Below, one piece after another: positions 35,761 through 45,132 of a stretch of 64,000 nt of DNA. This DNA comes from Desulfovibrio gilichinskyi (GTDB taxonomy: Bacteria; Desulfobacterota; Desulfovibrionia; Desulfovibrionales; Desulfovibrionaceae), in the NCBI RefSeq assembly GCF_900177375.1, contig NZ_FWZU01000001.1:62001-126000 (forward strand). The letters are read 5' to 3'. A program made the position numbers and the translations under genes. How positions within the stretch are numbered: the first letter of the stretch is position 1; each line of letters starts with the position of its first letter. The notes under the pieces are model-generated. The model ran no database searches. It had not been told where the DNA came from and saw only the letters and a list, made by a program, of their open reading frames with translations.

Positions 35761-36702
35761 ATGTATTTTGCCACAGCCGGAATCGAAGTTAATCCTTTCA
35801 TACCACCTCTGGTTGCGTTCGTAGTATCCTTTTTTACCTCAATGGGGGGAGTTTCTGGAGCATTTTTATTGCTGCCTTTTCAAGTTTCTTTTTTAGGGTT
35901 CACGACACCTTCGGTAAGTGCAACAAATCAGTTATTTAATATTGTGGCTATCCCTTCAGGTGTAATCCGTTATGTCCGGGAAGGGCGTATGGTTTGGCCT
36001 CTTACTTTTGTAGTTATTGTTGGAACGTTGCCCGGGGTGCTTATCGGCGCAATTATCCGCGTTAAGTATCTTCCTGATCCCGGTAATTTTAAGATTTTTG
36101 CCGCAGTGGTAATGCTATGGATAGGTTACAAGTTGCTGATGGGGTTGGTAGGCAAAGGAAATACCAATGATAAAAAAGAAGCTGAGAAACGTTTTCAGAA
36201 ATTGCTTCTTCAGTATCGCGAAAGGACTGACCGTGATGAGAATACTTCCGCTGTACAGGTCCGCACTTTTTCCATGAAGCGCATTGTTTATGAATTCTAT
36301 GGGGAAATATATGATTTCTCTACCGTGGGGATTCTGTCTCTTTCTCTTGTGGTCGGAGTGGTTGGCGGAATCTATGGAATCGGCGGCGGATCAATCATCG
36401 CTCCGTTCTTTGTAGCTGTTTTCGGATTGCCTGTTTATACTGTTGCGGGAGCAGCTCTTATGGGAACTTTTGTTACCTCGGTTGCAGGCGTTGCCTTTTA
36501 CCAGATTATAGCCCCGCTTTATCCAGAACAGGTTATCGCGCCTGACTGGGGGTTAGGCTTTCTTTTCGGAATAGGCGGTTTATTCGGTATGTATTTCGGA
36601 GCACGATGCCAGAAGTTCTTTTCTGCAAGTTTAATTAAGTGGATGCTTTGCGGCGTCATTCTTTTTACCGCCGGTAAGTATCTGTGTGAGTTTTTTATTT
36701 AA
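35761..36702 (+). CDS. TauE/SafE-family permease (end of module A)
   Basis: This 313-residue protein has about eight membrane helices in two homologous halves. Each half carries the family's Gly-rich segment, 'SMGGVSGAFLLLPF' near 30 and 'YGIGGGSIIAPFF' near 205. A charged cytoplasmic loop (about 135-170) lies between. Members move sulfite, sulfonates or other anions, and some are suspected sulfate carriers in sulfate reducers. AAGGAG precedes the ATG. No hairpin is evident after it, and the next gene is 99 bp away. Confidence 0.85.
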   Translation: MYFATAGIEVNPFIPPLVAFVVSFFTSMGGVSGAFLLLPFQVSFLGFTTPSVSATNQLFNIVAIPSGVIRYVREGRMVWPLTFVVIVGTLPGVLIGAIIRVKYLPDPGNFKIFAAVVMLWIGYKLLMGLVGKGNTNDKKEAEKRFQKLLLQYRERTDRDENTSAVQVRTFSMKRIVYEFYGEIYDFSTVGILSLSLVVGVVGGIYGIGGGSIIAPFFVAVFGLPVYTVAGAALMGTFVTSVAGVAFYQIIAPLYPEQVIAPDWGLGFLFGIGGLFGMYFGARCQKFFSASLIKWMLCGVILFTAGKYLCEFFI

Positions 36703-36801
36703 TATATTACCCACTCGCGCTGTTTTTTAATCTCCTCCTTGTGAAGATATTTTATACGTAGTATCTTAAAAGAGAGGTGTTTTAAAAAGAGCGGGGTTTT
36801 T

Positions 36802-39096
36802 ATGCCGGAATTTAAACATATTCAGACTCAACTCAGGTCTATTACTCAGGTTGTGTCTTGTGAACTGGAAAGGGTAGAGGATTTCCTTTATTTTTTAGAT
36901 TCTCTGACGTCCAAGCTTTTTATTGAAACGGAGCATGATCGCACCGTAATAGCTCACTGGCTCAGTGAAAATGATTTTGCAGTGGGGGAAGACGGCTTCT
37001 TTTTAAGTATCTCCCAGCTTGCAGATTTCAGAAAGAGAAAACTGGTCGGTGATGCTGTAAGTTTTTCGTGGCCCCCTGATAAAATTGATGATGAAATTGC
37101 CAGGTTCCATCTGTATTGCCTTCACAATATCGGTGATATTCTTGCATCCATGCATGAGAGAATTCCTAGTGCCGTCTGGATATATTATCAGGATGTCACA
37201 AACACCGCTTTGCAATTCCCCTACATTGATCAGATACAAGCTATTACTCCAGATTTTGACTGGTCTAAATACCATACTTTCGCCTCAGTCAATCCTGAAG
37301 TAAACCCGGAAAGAGAAGTTCGCTGGTCGGTGCCACATGTGGATTACGCAGGACGGGGATTGATAGTTGCCGCGTCGATTCCTGTGTATATGGAGCATGA
37401 TTTTGTCGGCCTGTGGAGTATTGATATAAAGGTGGAAGGGCTGGTGCGCCATGAGATTCTGGCGGCAAGCCGGAAGAGTCAGCTGACCTGCATTGTTAAT
37501 AAAAGCGGGTCATTAATTGCCGACAGCAGAGGCATATTCACAAAAGAAATGGATAAAGGAGAAATAGCTCTTATTAATTTTAATGATATTCATGAATGCT
37601 TTGAAAATATAAACCTGCAAAAATTTTTTGAATCAAAAAATGGATATAGAAATTTTAATTCCGCTAGCGGATCATTTCAGGTTCACTGGCAGAGAATAAA
37701 TTCCATGGACTGGATGTGTATCACAGTTCTCTCGGTTCATGAATTAATCACTACCGCCAAAGGTCTTTTCCAAAAAGCATTCGTCAGCCTTAAAAAAGGT
37801 GATTCAGAACCGCTTATAGAAACGGATAATTTCCCTGATGAAATGCTGGAGATGGCACATTCATATAATGAGATGGCCCATAGTCTGGATAAAATGCGCA
37901 AACAGATTTTGAACAAAAATCTTGAACTTATAAAACAGAAAAAGAAAGCCGATGCCGCAAATAAGGCAAAATCGTCTTTTTTGGCAAATATGAGTCATGA
38001 GCTCAGGACTCCGTTAAACGGGATTGTAAGTATGCTCTATCTTATCAAAGAAACTGAACTTGATGAGGAGCAGGCTAATTACGTTAAGCTTACTATTCAA
38101 TCTGCAAAAAGGCTGACAGATTTGCTTGGGAATATTCTTGATTTAACCAAGGTAGAATCCGGTGAGGTTAAGCTGGTAGAGAAACAATTTGAATCTGCAA
38201 GATTATTTGAAGCAATAGAGCCGCTTTTCGGTCCGGCATGTAAGCAGCGCGGTCTAAAATTAAAATTGCATATGGACAGCTCCGTTCCTGCAACTCTTGT
38301 AGGTGATTCTTTAAGGATCAGTCAGATTCTAAATAACCTTGTGGGGAATGCTGTTAAGTTTACCGAGCGAGGAAAGGTCAGCGTTGCGGTCCATTTGCTC
38401 CCGGATACCGCTCCTGATGTTTCTAGAATTCTCTTTTCTGTGTCGGATACCGGCATCGGTATGGAAGAAGCAAATATTGAAAATTTGTTCGGTATGTTTA
38501 TTCAGGCGGATGAAGGATATCAACGTTTATATCAAGGGGCCGGTCTGGGATTGGCAATTGTCAGACAACTTGTGTTGCTGATGGGTGGAAATCTTTCTGT
38601 CACAAGTAAAGTTGGAGAAGGGTCTTCTTTTTATGTGTCCATCCCATTCAAAAAAGGCAGCAGCAAACCGCTTCCTGCCGAAGCATGTTCAACAATGAAT
38701 ATTTCAGAATCATGCAATTATTCAATACTTGTGGTCGAAGATGAAAGAATAAATATGATTGCTATTAAAGCAATTTTAAAGAAGTCAGGCTTTAATGTCG
38801 GTACCGCTGAAAACGGGCTTGAAGCATTAAAAGAATTGGAGAAAAAAAGATATGATCTGATTCTGATGGATATCCGTATGCCGCTTATGGACGGGATTGA
38901 GGCGACCGTTGCTATAAGAAACGGGCGCGCAGGGGATGATAATATTGAGATCCCGATTGTGGCTTTAACCGCTTATGCAACAGCAAACAGTAAAAATGAT
39001 TTTTTGAGAGCAGGCATGAACGATTATCTGTCTAAGCCTGTTGAGATTGACAGCCTTTTAAAAACTATTATGAAGCTGTTGAAAAAAAATTCATAG
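36802..39096 (+). CDS. Hybrid histidine kinase with Cache-like region but no membrane segment
   Basis: In this 764-residue protein the N-terminal 335 residues resemble a double Cache sensor ('SAVWIYYQDVTNTALQFPYI', 'GLIVAASIPVYMEHDFVGLW', 'SIDIKVEGLV'). No flanking transmembrane helices or signal peptide are visible, so sensing would be cytoplasmic. A coiled coil (350-390) leads to H399 in 'FLANMSHELRTPLNGI', an ATPase domain with 'GAGLGLAIVRQL', and a C-terminal receiver (about 640-760; 'LILMDIRMPLMDG', 'LSKPVE'). Translation starts at ATG with a weak GCGGGG upstream. Confidence 0.85.
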   Translation: MPEFKHIQTQLRSITQVVSCELERVEDFLYFLDSLTSKLFIETEHDRTVIAHWLSENDFAVGEDGFFLSISQLADFRKRKLVGDAVSFSWPPDKIDDEIARFHLYCLHNIGDILASMHERIPSAVWIYYQDVTNTALQFPYIDQIQAITPDFDWSKYHTFASVNPEVNPEREVRWSVPHVDYAGRGLIVAASIPVYMEHDFVGLWSIDIKVEGLVRHEILAASRKSQLTCIVNKSGSLIADSRGIFTKEMDKGEIALINFNDIHECFENINLQKFFESKNGYRNFNSASGSFQVHWQRINSMDWMCITVLSVHELITTAKGLFQKAFVSLKKGDSEPLIETDNFPDEMLEMAHSYNEMAHSLDKMRKQILNKNLELIKQKKKADAANKAKSSFLANMSHELRTPLNGIVSMLYLIKETELDEEQANYVKLTIQSAKRLTDLLGNILDLTKVESGEVKLVEKQFESARLFEAIEPLFGPACKQRGLKLKLHMDSSVPATLVGDSLRISQILNNLVGNAVKFTERGKVSVAVHLLPDTAPDVSRILFSVSDTGIGMEEANIENLFGMFIQADEGYQRLYQGAGLGLAIVRQLVLLMGGNLSVTSKVGEGSSFYVSIPFKKGSSKPLPAEACSTMNISESCNYSILVVEDERINMIAIKAILKKSGFNVGTAENGLEALKELEKKRYDLILMDIRMPLMDGIEATVAIRNGRAGDDNIEIPIVALTAYATANSKNDFLRAGMNDYLSKPVEIDSLLKTIMKLLKKNS

Positions 39097-39352
39097 TTGC
39101 GCAGATTAACAAGCCTCTTAAATTCATTTATGATACTCACAAAAGTTTTGCTTAGCAGTGGCATTCCAGTCTTTTCAGGCATATTTCTTTGTATGAAGCA
39201 GTGGACGATTGCTGAACTCTTATTAAAAGCAAACTCAGATTAACCTCTTGAAGTAATGCAAATATTAAAGTTATAAAACAGCTTCAAGCTGAATTCGTGC
39301 GTTAATTGCAATTCAATAAACCAGTAATAATTAAGCGATAAAGTTTATAGTC

Positions 39353-40855
39353 ATGCCAGATAAAATAAAGTTGGGGTCTAAGCACATTTCATTGCGCGCC
39401 AAATTACTATGTTTGTTGATAGGCCTTGTTGTAGCGACTTTAGCGGTTGCAGGGGTGACGCTATGGTATGTTTATGCCACTCAGCACCTTTTTCAGCATA
39501 TGGAAAAATCCGATATCGGAGCATTACTTTCCGCACAGGGACTTGAAAAAGAGTTGATGGCACAGCAGGGGCTTACAACATACTATTCACTGGATCATGA
39601 TGACAAATGGCTTGTCCGCCTTGAAAATCACAATAAACAGTTTGAAGCTTTGTTAAATAAAGCCAGAGAGACAAATTATTTAGATCAGGGACGGACTATT
39701 CTAAACAACATTGAGTCGGATTATCTTCATTATATTTTTTCTCGAAATGAAGTCATCAGTTTGTATAGTAAAAATCTCAACAAAGAAGGAGTTGAACTGC
39801 ATCGGAAGATTCGTGCACGTTTTCAGTCAATTTATGACCTTTGCGAGCAATACAAGCAGTTGCATCAGGAACAGATCAGGTCTGCCGCTGTAAATTACAA
39901 AAAGCAGGCAAAGGTTTTGACCGGTTTGTCTCTTGCTTCAGTTCCGCTGTCCGCGTTCCTTGCTGTGTGGATCGGTTTTATTCTCATCAAACGTATACTT
40001 GATCCTATTCGCCATTTGGCCCTGCTGGAAGAAAAAGGTGTACCGGATTTTCTTTCCGGTGAAGTCGGTGCATTGTCCGAGCGCATGCAGAATCTGCTTG
40101 ATGATGTTGAAAATGCTTACGAGATGCTTCAACATAGTCGTGACCAAGTTGCGCAGTCCGAGAAAATGGCCACAGTCGGCAAGCTCGCCGCAGGAATGGC
40201 GCACTCAATCCGCAATCCGCTGACCTCGGTGAAAATGCGTTTATTCTCGCTTGAACGCAGTCTTGATCTTGATGCTGTTCAGAAGGAAGATTTTGAGGTT
40301 ATTTCCGAGGAAATCAGACATCTGGATACCATCATAAGAAATTTCCTGGAATTTTCCCGTCCACCAAAGCTGCGGCCTCAGTTGGTATCTCCGTCTGAAC
40401 TTGTAGACAGTACTCTGAATTTACTCAGCCATCGTCTTGAATCTTGCGGCGTGGTTGTAACTGTCTGCCGCAACGAAAATTTACCGGTTGTTAATGCTGA
40501 TCCCGAGCAGTTCAAAGAAGCTCTTATGAATTTAATTTTAAATTCCTGTGAAGCCATGGTTGATGGAGGTAAAATCTCAATTACGGAAGATTCTATGACC
40601 ATCGCTCCCTACGGTAAAATGGCAACTCTGACTATTGTTGATAATGGTCCGGGCATTCCGGCTTTATTCAGAGATGATATTTTTAAGCCTTTTTATTCTA
40701 CCAAAGAAGAAGGCACGGGGCTGGGGCTATCTATTTCCAATCGCATTATGATTGAACATGGCGGATGGTTGCATCTTAAAGATTCAGGACCGCAGGGGAC
40801 ATCATTTGTAATGGCTTTACCACTGAAGGATGCAAGTACATGGCTGAGATCCTGA
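39353..40855 (+). CDS. Membrane histidine kinase, partner of the NtrC-type regulator
   Basis: This 500-residue kinase has TM1 at about 15-35, a helical periplasmic region (about 38-180) of four-helix-bundle type, TM2 at about 190-210 and a HAMP-like linker. The kinase core is NtrB-like. The H-box reads 'AAGMAHSIRNPLTSVKM' (H284), with Ser where most kinases have Glu after His. ATPase boxes 'ILNSCEAMVDG', 'DNGPGIP' and 'GTGLGLSISN' are normal. It overlaps the NtrC-type gene by 16 bp, so the two are certainly coupled. Confidence 0.9.
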   Translation: MPDKIKLGSKHISLRAKLLCLLIGLVVATLAVAGVTLWYVYATQHLFQHMEKSDIGALLSAQGLEKELMAQQGLTTYYSLDHDDKWLVRLENHNKQFEALLNKARETNYLDQGRTILNNIESDYLHYIFSRNEVISLYSKNLNKEGVELHRKIRARFQSIYDLCEQYKQLHQEQIRSAAVNYKKQAKVLTGLSLASVPLSAFLAVWIGFILIKRILDPIRHLALLEEKGVPDFLSGEVGALSERMQNLLDDVENAYEMLQHSRDQVAQSEKMATVGKLAAGMAHSIRNPLTSVKMRLFSLERSLDLDAVQKEDFEVISEEIRHLDTIIRNFLEFSRPPKLRPQLVSPSELVDSTLNLLSHRLESCGVVVTVCRNENLPVVNADPEQFKEALMNLILNSCEAMVDGGKISITEDSMTIAPYGKMATLTIVDNGPGIPALFRDDIFKPFYSTKEEGTGLGLSISNRIMIEHGGWLHLKDSGPQGTSFVMALPLKDASTWLRS

Positions 40856-42258
40856 TTGTAGATGACGATTTTCAACTGCGGCAAAGCTTTGAAAAGCTTT
40901 TGACGCAGGAAGGACATATTGTGCGTATCGCTTCTTCCGGTGAAACCGGGGTCGCGGCCGTGACTGAGTCTGTGCCGGATCTGGTTATTATGGATATGCG
41001 TATGTCCGGAATGACCGGCCTTGAAGCATTCCGGCTGATGCGGGAAAGTGCGCCGCGCATGGCTGTTATTATCATGACAGCTTTCGGGACAACTGAAACC
41101 GCGATCGAAGCCACTAAAATGGGGGCCTACGATTATATTTTAAAACCGTTTGATATTCCTGAAATGCTGGCCCTGATCCGTCAGGCTTTGGAAACATCGA
41201 AACGGAGCAGGGAACATACAGACACACGGGAACAAGTCGCTTCGGCAACTAACCAGTTACTTGGCAGCAGTCGTGCTATGCAGAAGGTTTATAAATCCAT
41301 AGGCCGTGTTGCCGCAACAGACGCTCTAGTACTTATCCGCGGTGAATCAGGAACCGGAAAAGAGTTAGTTGCTCAGGCCATTTATAAACATAGCTTGCGG
41401 CAGGATAAACCTTTTCTGATTATCAACTGTGTTGCAATTCCTGACACTTTACTTGAATCTGAATTATTCGGATATGAGAAAGGAGCGTTTACCGGAGCAA
41501 ACCGGAGCCGTGCAGGGCGGATTGAACAAGCCGCGGGCGGGACTGTTTTTTTAGATGAAATCGGAGATATGCCGCTTAATATTCAGGCTAAAATTCTCCG
41601 TTTGCTGCAGGAGAAGCAGTTGGAACGTCTGGGTGGAGGAAGTTCCATTCCGGTTGATGTCCGCATTCTGGCAGCGACGAATCGCGATCTTGAAAAAGCG
41701 GTGGCAGACGGTGAATTTCGCGAAGATTTATATTACAGGCTTAATGTTGTTACCATCAGACTTCCTAAGCTCTGTGAACGTGGTGAAGATGTATTTGAAC
41801 TTGCAAATCATTTTTTAGACCATCTCAGTGCCGAAATGGAAATGCATAACCCCGGACTTTCTGAAGATGGTAAAGAGTTTCTAGTTACGCATGAATGGCC
41901 CGGCAATGTCCGTGAACTTTCAAATGCGATTCAGAAAGCTTTAATTTTCAGTCGCGGCGCACCTATAACACGTGGTGAGCTTACGCAGGTCGTCGGGCTC
42001 AGCTCTGACAGGCATACGCCATCTGATATTTCAGAGGATGCTTTCAAGGCAGAAATAAGACGCGTGCTTACAAAACATGCCGGTGAAAACGGGTTCGAGA
42101 TGCTTATGGATTACGCCGGACGTCTTGTTGTCGGCGAAGCTCTGGAAATTACCGGAGGCAACCGGACCCGCGCAGCCAAACTGCTTGGCATGACTCGTCC
42201 TACTTTGAATGCCCGTATTGATAAATACGGTTTGAGAACTCAAGTTAAAGTTAATTAA
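40840..42258 (+). CDS. NtrC-family sigma-54-dependent response regulator
   Basis: This 472-residue protein has a receiver (1-120; D8-D9-D10 and D52 in 'LVIMDMRMSGMTG') and an AAA+ domain (about 143-380) with 'GESGTGKELVAQAI', an intact GAFTGA loop (215-220) and 'GGTVFLDEIGDMPL'. The Fis-type helix-turn-helix at the end is 'GNRTRAAKLLGMTRPTLNAR'. It should activate sigma-54 promoters when phosphorylated by the overlapping kinase. The promoters at 23487 and 42439, heading modules A and B, are the obvious candidates. A terminator follows. Confidence 0.95.
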   Translation: MAEILIVDDDFQLRQSFEKLLTQEGHIVRIASSGETGVAAVTESVPDLVIMDMRMSGMTGLEAFRLMRESAPRMAVIIMTAFGTTETAIEATKMGAYDYILKPFDIPEMLALIRQALETSKRSREHTDTREQVASATNQLLGSSRAMQKVYKSIGRVAATDALVLIRGESGTGKELVAQAIYKHSLRQDKPFLIINCVAIPDTLLESELFGYEKGAFTGANRSRAGRIEQAAGGTVFLDEIGDMPLNIQAKILRLLQEKQLERLGGGSSIPVDVRILAATNRDLEKAVADGEFREDLYYRLNVVTIRLPKLCERGEDVFELANHFLDHLSAEMEMHNPGLSEDGKEFLVTHEWPGNVRELSNAIQKALIFSRGAPITRGELTQVVGLSSDRHTPSDISEDAFKAEIRRVLTKHAGENGFEMLMDYAGRLVVGEALEITGGNRTRAAKLLGMTRPTLNARIDKYGLRTQVKVN

Positions 42259-42284
42259 TAAACCAAATTCAATCTGCTTAATAA

Positions 42285-42322
42285 AAGCCGTCGTCCATGT
42301 ATATGGGCGACGGCTTCTTTTT
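42285..42322 (+). terminator. Rho-independent terminator after the NtrC-type gene
   Basis: A 12-bp stem (AAGCCGTCGTCC with GGGCGACGGCTT, one wobble) has an 8-nt loop and a CTTTTT tail. Confidence 0.88.
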
Positions 42323-42438
42323 CGTGTTGTAAAAAAAGCAGACACCTATACTGCTTTTTTTCTCTTTCACCATCTCTTTTCTTAAACAAATATTCAATTA
42401 ATTAAGTATATTATATGTTAATATCTTTGCGTGTATTC

Positions 42439-42455
42439 TTGGCACAACTATTGCC
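42439..42455 (+). promoter_or_regulatory. Sigma-54 promoter for module B
   Basis: TTGGCACAACTATTGCC has the full -24/-12 layout (GG and GC 10 bp apart), 37 bp before the first gene of the co-directional run 42492-52301. Confidence 0.8.
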
Positions 42456-42491
42456 AATATCCTTTTACAAGTAACCCTGCTGGAGGAATGG

Positions 42492-42908
42492 ATGCAAAGG
42501 ACTGAAGTCAGAATTCTTATCGTGGAACGTAACCGTCGGATGCGGGATTTTCTGCGGCGCGAATTTTCTAGGCGTAATTTTCTTGTTGAAGATGCAGGTA
42601 ACGGGAATGAGTTATTTTTAAAACTCGATTCAGATATCACTACTCACCTCGTTGTGCTCGCTGTGAACACTCCTGAGGGTTTGGATGGAGGGTTGCTGCA
42701 ACAGCTTGTAACCAATTATCCGAATGTCCCGGTTATCCTGCATAGCTATCTTGAAGAACTGTCCGAGGATCCTTTCCTCCAGAAGGTTGCGGGCATGGTT
42801 GAAAAAAGCGGTAATCCCGAGAACCTGACCAGAATGGTGTCAATTGTTTTAAATCGATATTATCCTGATTTAATTGAAAATGATGAGCCGGAGAATAATA
42901 ATGTCTAA
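42492..42908 (+). CDS. Pseudo-receiver protein
   Basis: This 138-residue protein has the alpha/beta length and rhythm of a receiver ('VRILIVERNRRMRDF', 'VVLAVNTPEGLDGG', 'VPVILHSYL', 'VEKSGNPENL') but key residues are lost. The acidic pair is E12-R13 and the phosphoacceptor Asp is A57, while a late Lys remains. It cannot be phosphorylated in the usual way and may act as a constitutive or decoy partner. GGAGG lies upstream. It is the first gene of module B and overlaps the following kinase by 8 nt. Confidence 0.85.
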   Translation: MQRTEVRILIVERNRRMRDFLRREFSRRNFLVEDAGNGNELFLKLDSDITTHLVVLAVNTPEGLDGGLLQQLVTNYPNVPVILHSYLEELSEDPFLQKVAGMVEKSGNPENLTRMVSIVLNRYYPDLIENDEPENNNV

Positions 42909-44616
42909 CCGTTACTATCACGGTCTGGCTAAGAGTATGATGTTCACGATTATTCTCGTGTCGTTTACTCCGCTGCTTATTATCACGCTTCTAGCCGGCT
43001 ATCAGTACAGCGTCGCTTATAAGGCTAAGGTTATAGCTCACTTGCGGGAACTTGTTCTCAAGCACGATCAAAATGTTGATTCCTATCTAAAAGAAAGAAT
43101 AGCAGAGATACAGGTTTTAGCTGATCTGGAAGGCATCGATAATTTGAAAAATGAAGACCGCCTCAAAGCTTTGCATATTTCATTACTTCGTCATCATAGA
43201 GGAGATTTTGTCGACCTTGGACTTGTGAACAGTAAGGGGGTTCAGGTCGCTTACGCAGGACCTTTCAATCTTAGGGGTGCTGACTATGCAAACGCAGACT
43301 GGTTCAAGAATATTCAGGAACGACAGATATATGTCAGTGATGTTTTTCTCGGTCTCAGAGGTGTGCCGCATTTTATTATAGCCGTTCTTCTTGAGTCAGG
43401 CGGAGAGAAGTGGGTTCTGCGGACTACTCTCGATTTCATCGCATTTAATAAACTGGTGGAAGATATCCGCATTGGTGAAACAGGGCTGGCTTTTATTATC
43501 AACCGTAAAGGTGAATTCCAAACCACACCCCGCGAAGACCTTATTAAAGAAGTTCCTTATTTGAAAGAACTGGCTGCAGGAAAGAATGAATTCTCAGGAT
43601 TGCTGAGACGCAGAGCCTCTATCAGCATCAAAACAAATCCAGCCACCGGACATGAGACAATTTTTGTAATCAGCCCTATTAAGAACGGCAATTGGTTGAT
43701 GATATATCAGCAGGATGTAAGCGATGCTTTTTCCGATCTTAATCAGGCCAGAAATCTGGCGACTGTCGTCTTGTTGCTAGGCGGAGTAGCCATTATTGCA
43801 ATGGCATATCTCATGTCTAAAAGGATGGCCCGCAAAGTTGAAATGTCTGATCTTGAAAAGGACATGATGAATGAGCAGGTCATTGAAGCTGGAAAGCTTG
43901 CCTCTGTCGGGGAACTTGCAGCGGGAATCGCTCACGAGATTAATAATCCGGTAGCGATTATGGTTGAAGAAGCCGGATGGATTCAGGATCTGCTCGAGGA
44001 AGGGCTGTATGTTGAGGACAATGAGCGTGAGGTTTCGCGCGCTTTGACCCAGATTCGCAGTCAGGGAACACGTTGTAAGGATATCACTCATAAACTGCTG
44101 AGTTTTGCACATAAAATAGATCCTACAATTATACGTGTCTGTTTAAATGATTTAATTCATGAAATGGCTGATCTGTGCGAACAGCGCGCGAAGTATGCCA
44201 ATGTTAATATTGAAACCAGTCTTGCAGATAATCTGCCTGGAGTTGCTGCCAGTCCGTCAGAGCTGCAGCAGGTTTTTTTGAATCTCATCAATAATGCCAT
44301 CGATTCAATGGACCCCAAAGGAGGGGAGCTTGATATCTCAACACGCTTTGAAGACGGTGTTGTAGTTGTCTCAATTTCCGATACCGGATGCGGTATTCCG
44401 AAGTCCAATCTTTCCAGAATATTTGATCCATTTTTTACAACTAAGCCTGTAGGCAAAGGGACAGGTCTCGGGTTGTCCATAATATACGGAATTATAAGTA
44501 AAATGAATGGTGAAATCACTGTGAAATCAGCTCTTGATAAAGGAACTGTTTTCACTCTGAAACTACCTGCAGCCAAAGATGAATCCGGCCGTCCGGATTT
44601 GGAGTGTGATGGGTAA
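42901..44616 (+). CDS. Sensor histidine kinase with periplasmic Cache domain
   Basis: The ATG at 42901 is preceded by GGAG and overlaps the pseudo-receiver stop; an earlier in-frame TTG (42874) is less likely. The 571-residue kinase has TM1 at about 13-35, a Cache sensor with 'DLGLVNSKGVQVAYAGPFNL' and 'VSDVFLGLRGVPHFIIAV', and TM2 at about 285-305. The H-box is 'AAGIAHEINNPVAIM' (H345), with a complete ATPase domain ('GKGTGLGLSI'). Same sensor type as the kinases at 21617 and 30778. Confidence 0.92.
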   Translation: MSNRYYHGLAKSMMFTIILVSFTPLLIITLLAGYQYSVAYKAKVIAHLRELVLKHDQNVDSYLKERIAEIQVLADLEGIDNLKNEDRLKALHISLLRHHRGDFVDLGLVNSKGVQVAYAGPFNLRGADYANADWFKNIQERQIYVSDVFLGLRGVPHFIIAVLLESGGEKWVLRTTLDFIAFNKLVEDIRIGETGLAFIINRKGEFQTTPREDLIKEVPYLKELAAGKNEFSGLLRRRASISIKTNPATGHETIFVISPIKNGNWLMIYQQDVSDAFSDLNQARNLATVVLLLGGVAIIAMAYLMSKRMARKVEMSDLEKDMMNEQVIEAGKLASVGELAAGIAHEINNPVAIMVEEAGWIQDLLEEGLYVEDNEREVSRALTQIRSQGTRCKDITHKLLSFAHKIDPTIIRVCLNDLIHEMADLCEQRAKYANVNIETSLADNLPGVAASPSELQQVFLNLINNAIDSMDPKGGELDISTRFEDGVVVVSISDTGCGIPKSNLSRIFDPFFTTKPVGKGTGLGLSIIYGIISKMNGEITVKSALDKGTVFTLKLPAAKDESGRPDLECDG

Positions 44617-44689
44617 TAAACGAATTTCATAGGTGTGATTTGATAATTATTCGTTGTTTGTAAATTACAATAAAACAGGAGGTTATGCC

Positions 44690-45121
44690 ATGTTAGCTAC
44701 TATTCTTCTTATCGATGACGAGCATGGATTTGTGGACACCATGTCAAAGCGGCTCAGCAAACGGAGTCTGACTGTTCACACCGCTTATAACGGGCAGGAC
44801 GGACTTGAGATCCTTGCAAATAATCATTCCATCGATGTGGTTGTCTTAGATGTCAAAATGCCGGGTATCGGCGGAATAGATGTTCTTAAAATGATCAAGA
44901 CAGAGCACCCGCTGGTGGAAGTAATAATGCTTACAGGACATGCGACTGTTGAAAGTGCCATTGATGGCATGAAGAACGGCGCGTTTGATTACATGCTTAA
45001 GCCGTGTGAGATGGAAGAGCTTCTTGCAAAGATTAAAGATGCCTATCTGAAAAAGCAGTCTCAGGAAAATAAAATATATGAGGCTAGAGCGAGGCATATT
45101 GAATTGCGCAGAGGCGATTAA
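44690..45121 (+). CDS. Single-domain response regulator
   Basis: The ATG at 44690 follows AGGAGGT; an in-frame start at 44654 would put that site inside the gene. The 143-residue receiver has D9-D10, D54 in 'VVVLDVKMPGIGG', Thr in 'IMLTGHAT' and Lys in 'MLKPCE'. A helical tail ('KKQSQENKIYEARARHIELR') follows, with no output domain. Confidence 0.9.
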   Translation: MLATILLIDDEHGFVDTMSKRLSKRSLTVHTAYNGQDGLEILANNHSIDVVVLDVKMPGIGGIDVLKMIKTEHPLVEVIMLTGHATVESAIDGMKNGAFDYMLKPCEMEELLAKIKDAYLKKQSQENKIYEARARHIELRRGD

Positions 45122-45132
45122 AGGGAGTTGTC

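Noticed and set aside
39160-39200. Sigma-54 promoter before the kinase/NtrC pair
   Set aside because: TGGCATTCC is present, but no GC occurs 10 bp after the GG, so the -12 box is missing.
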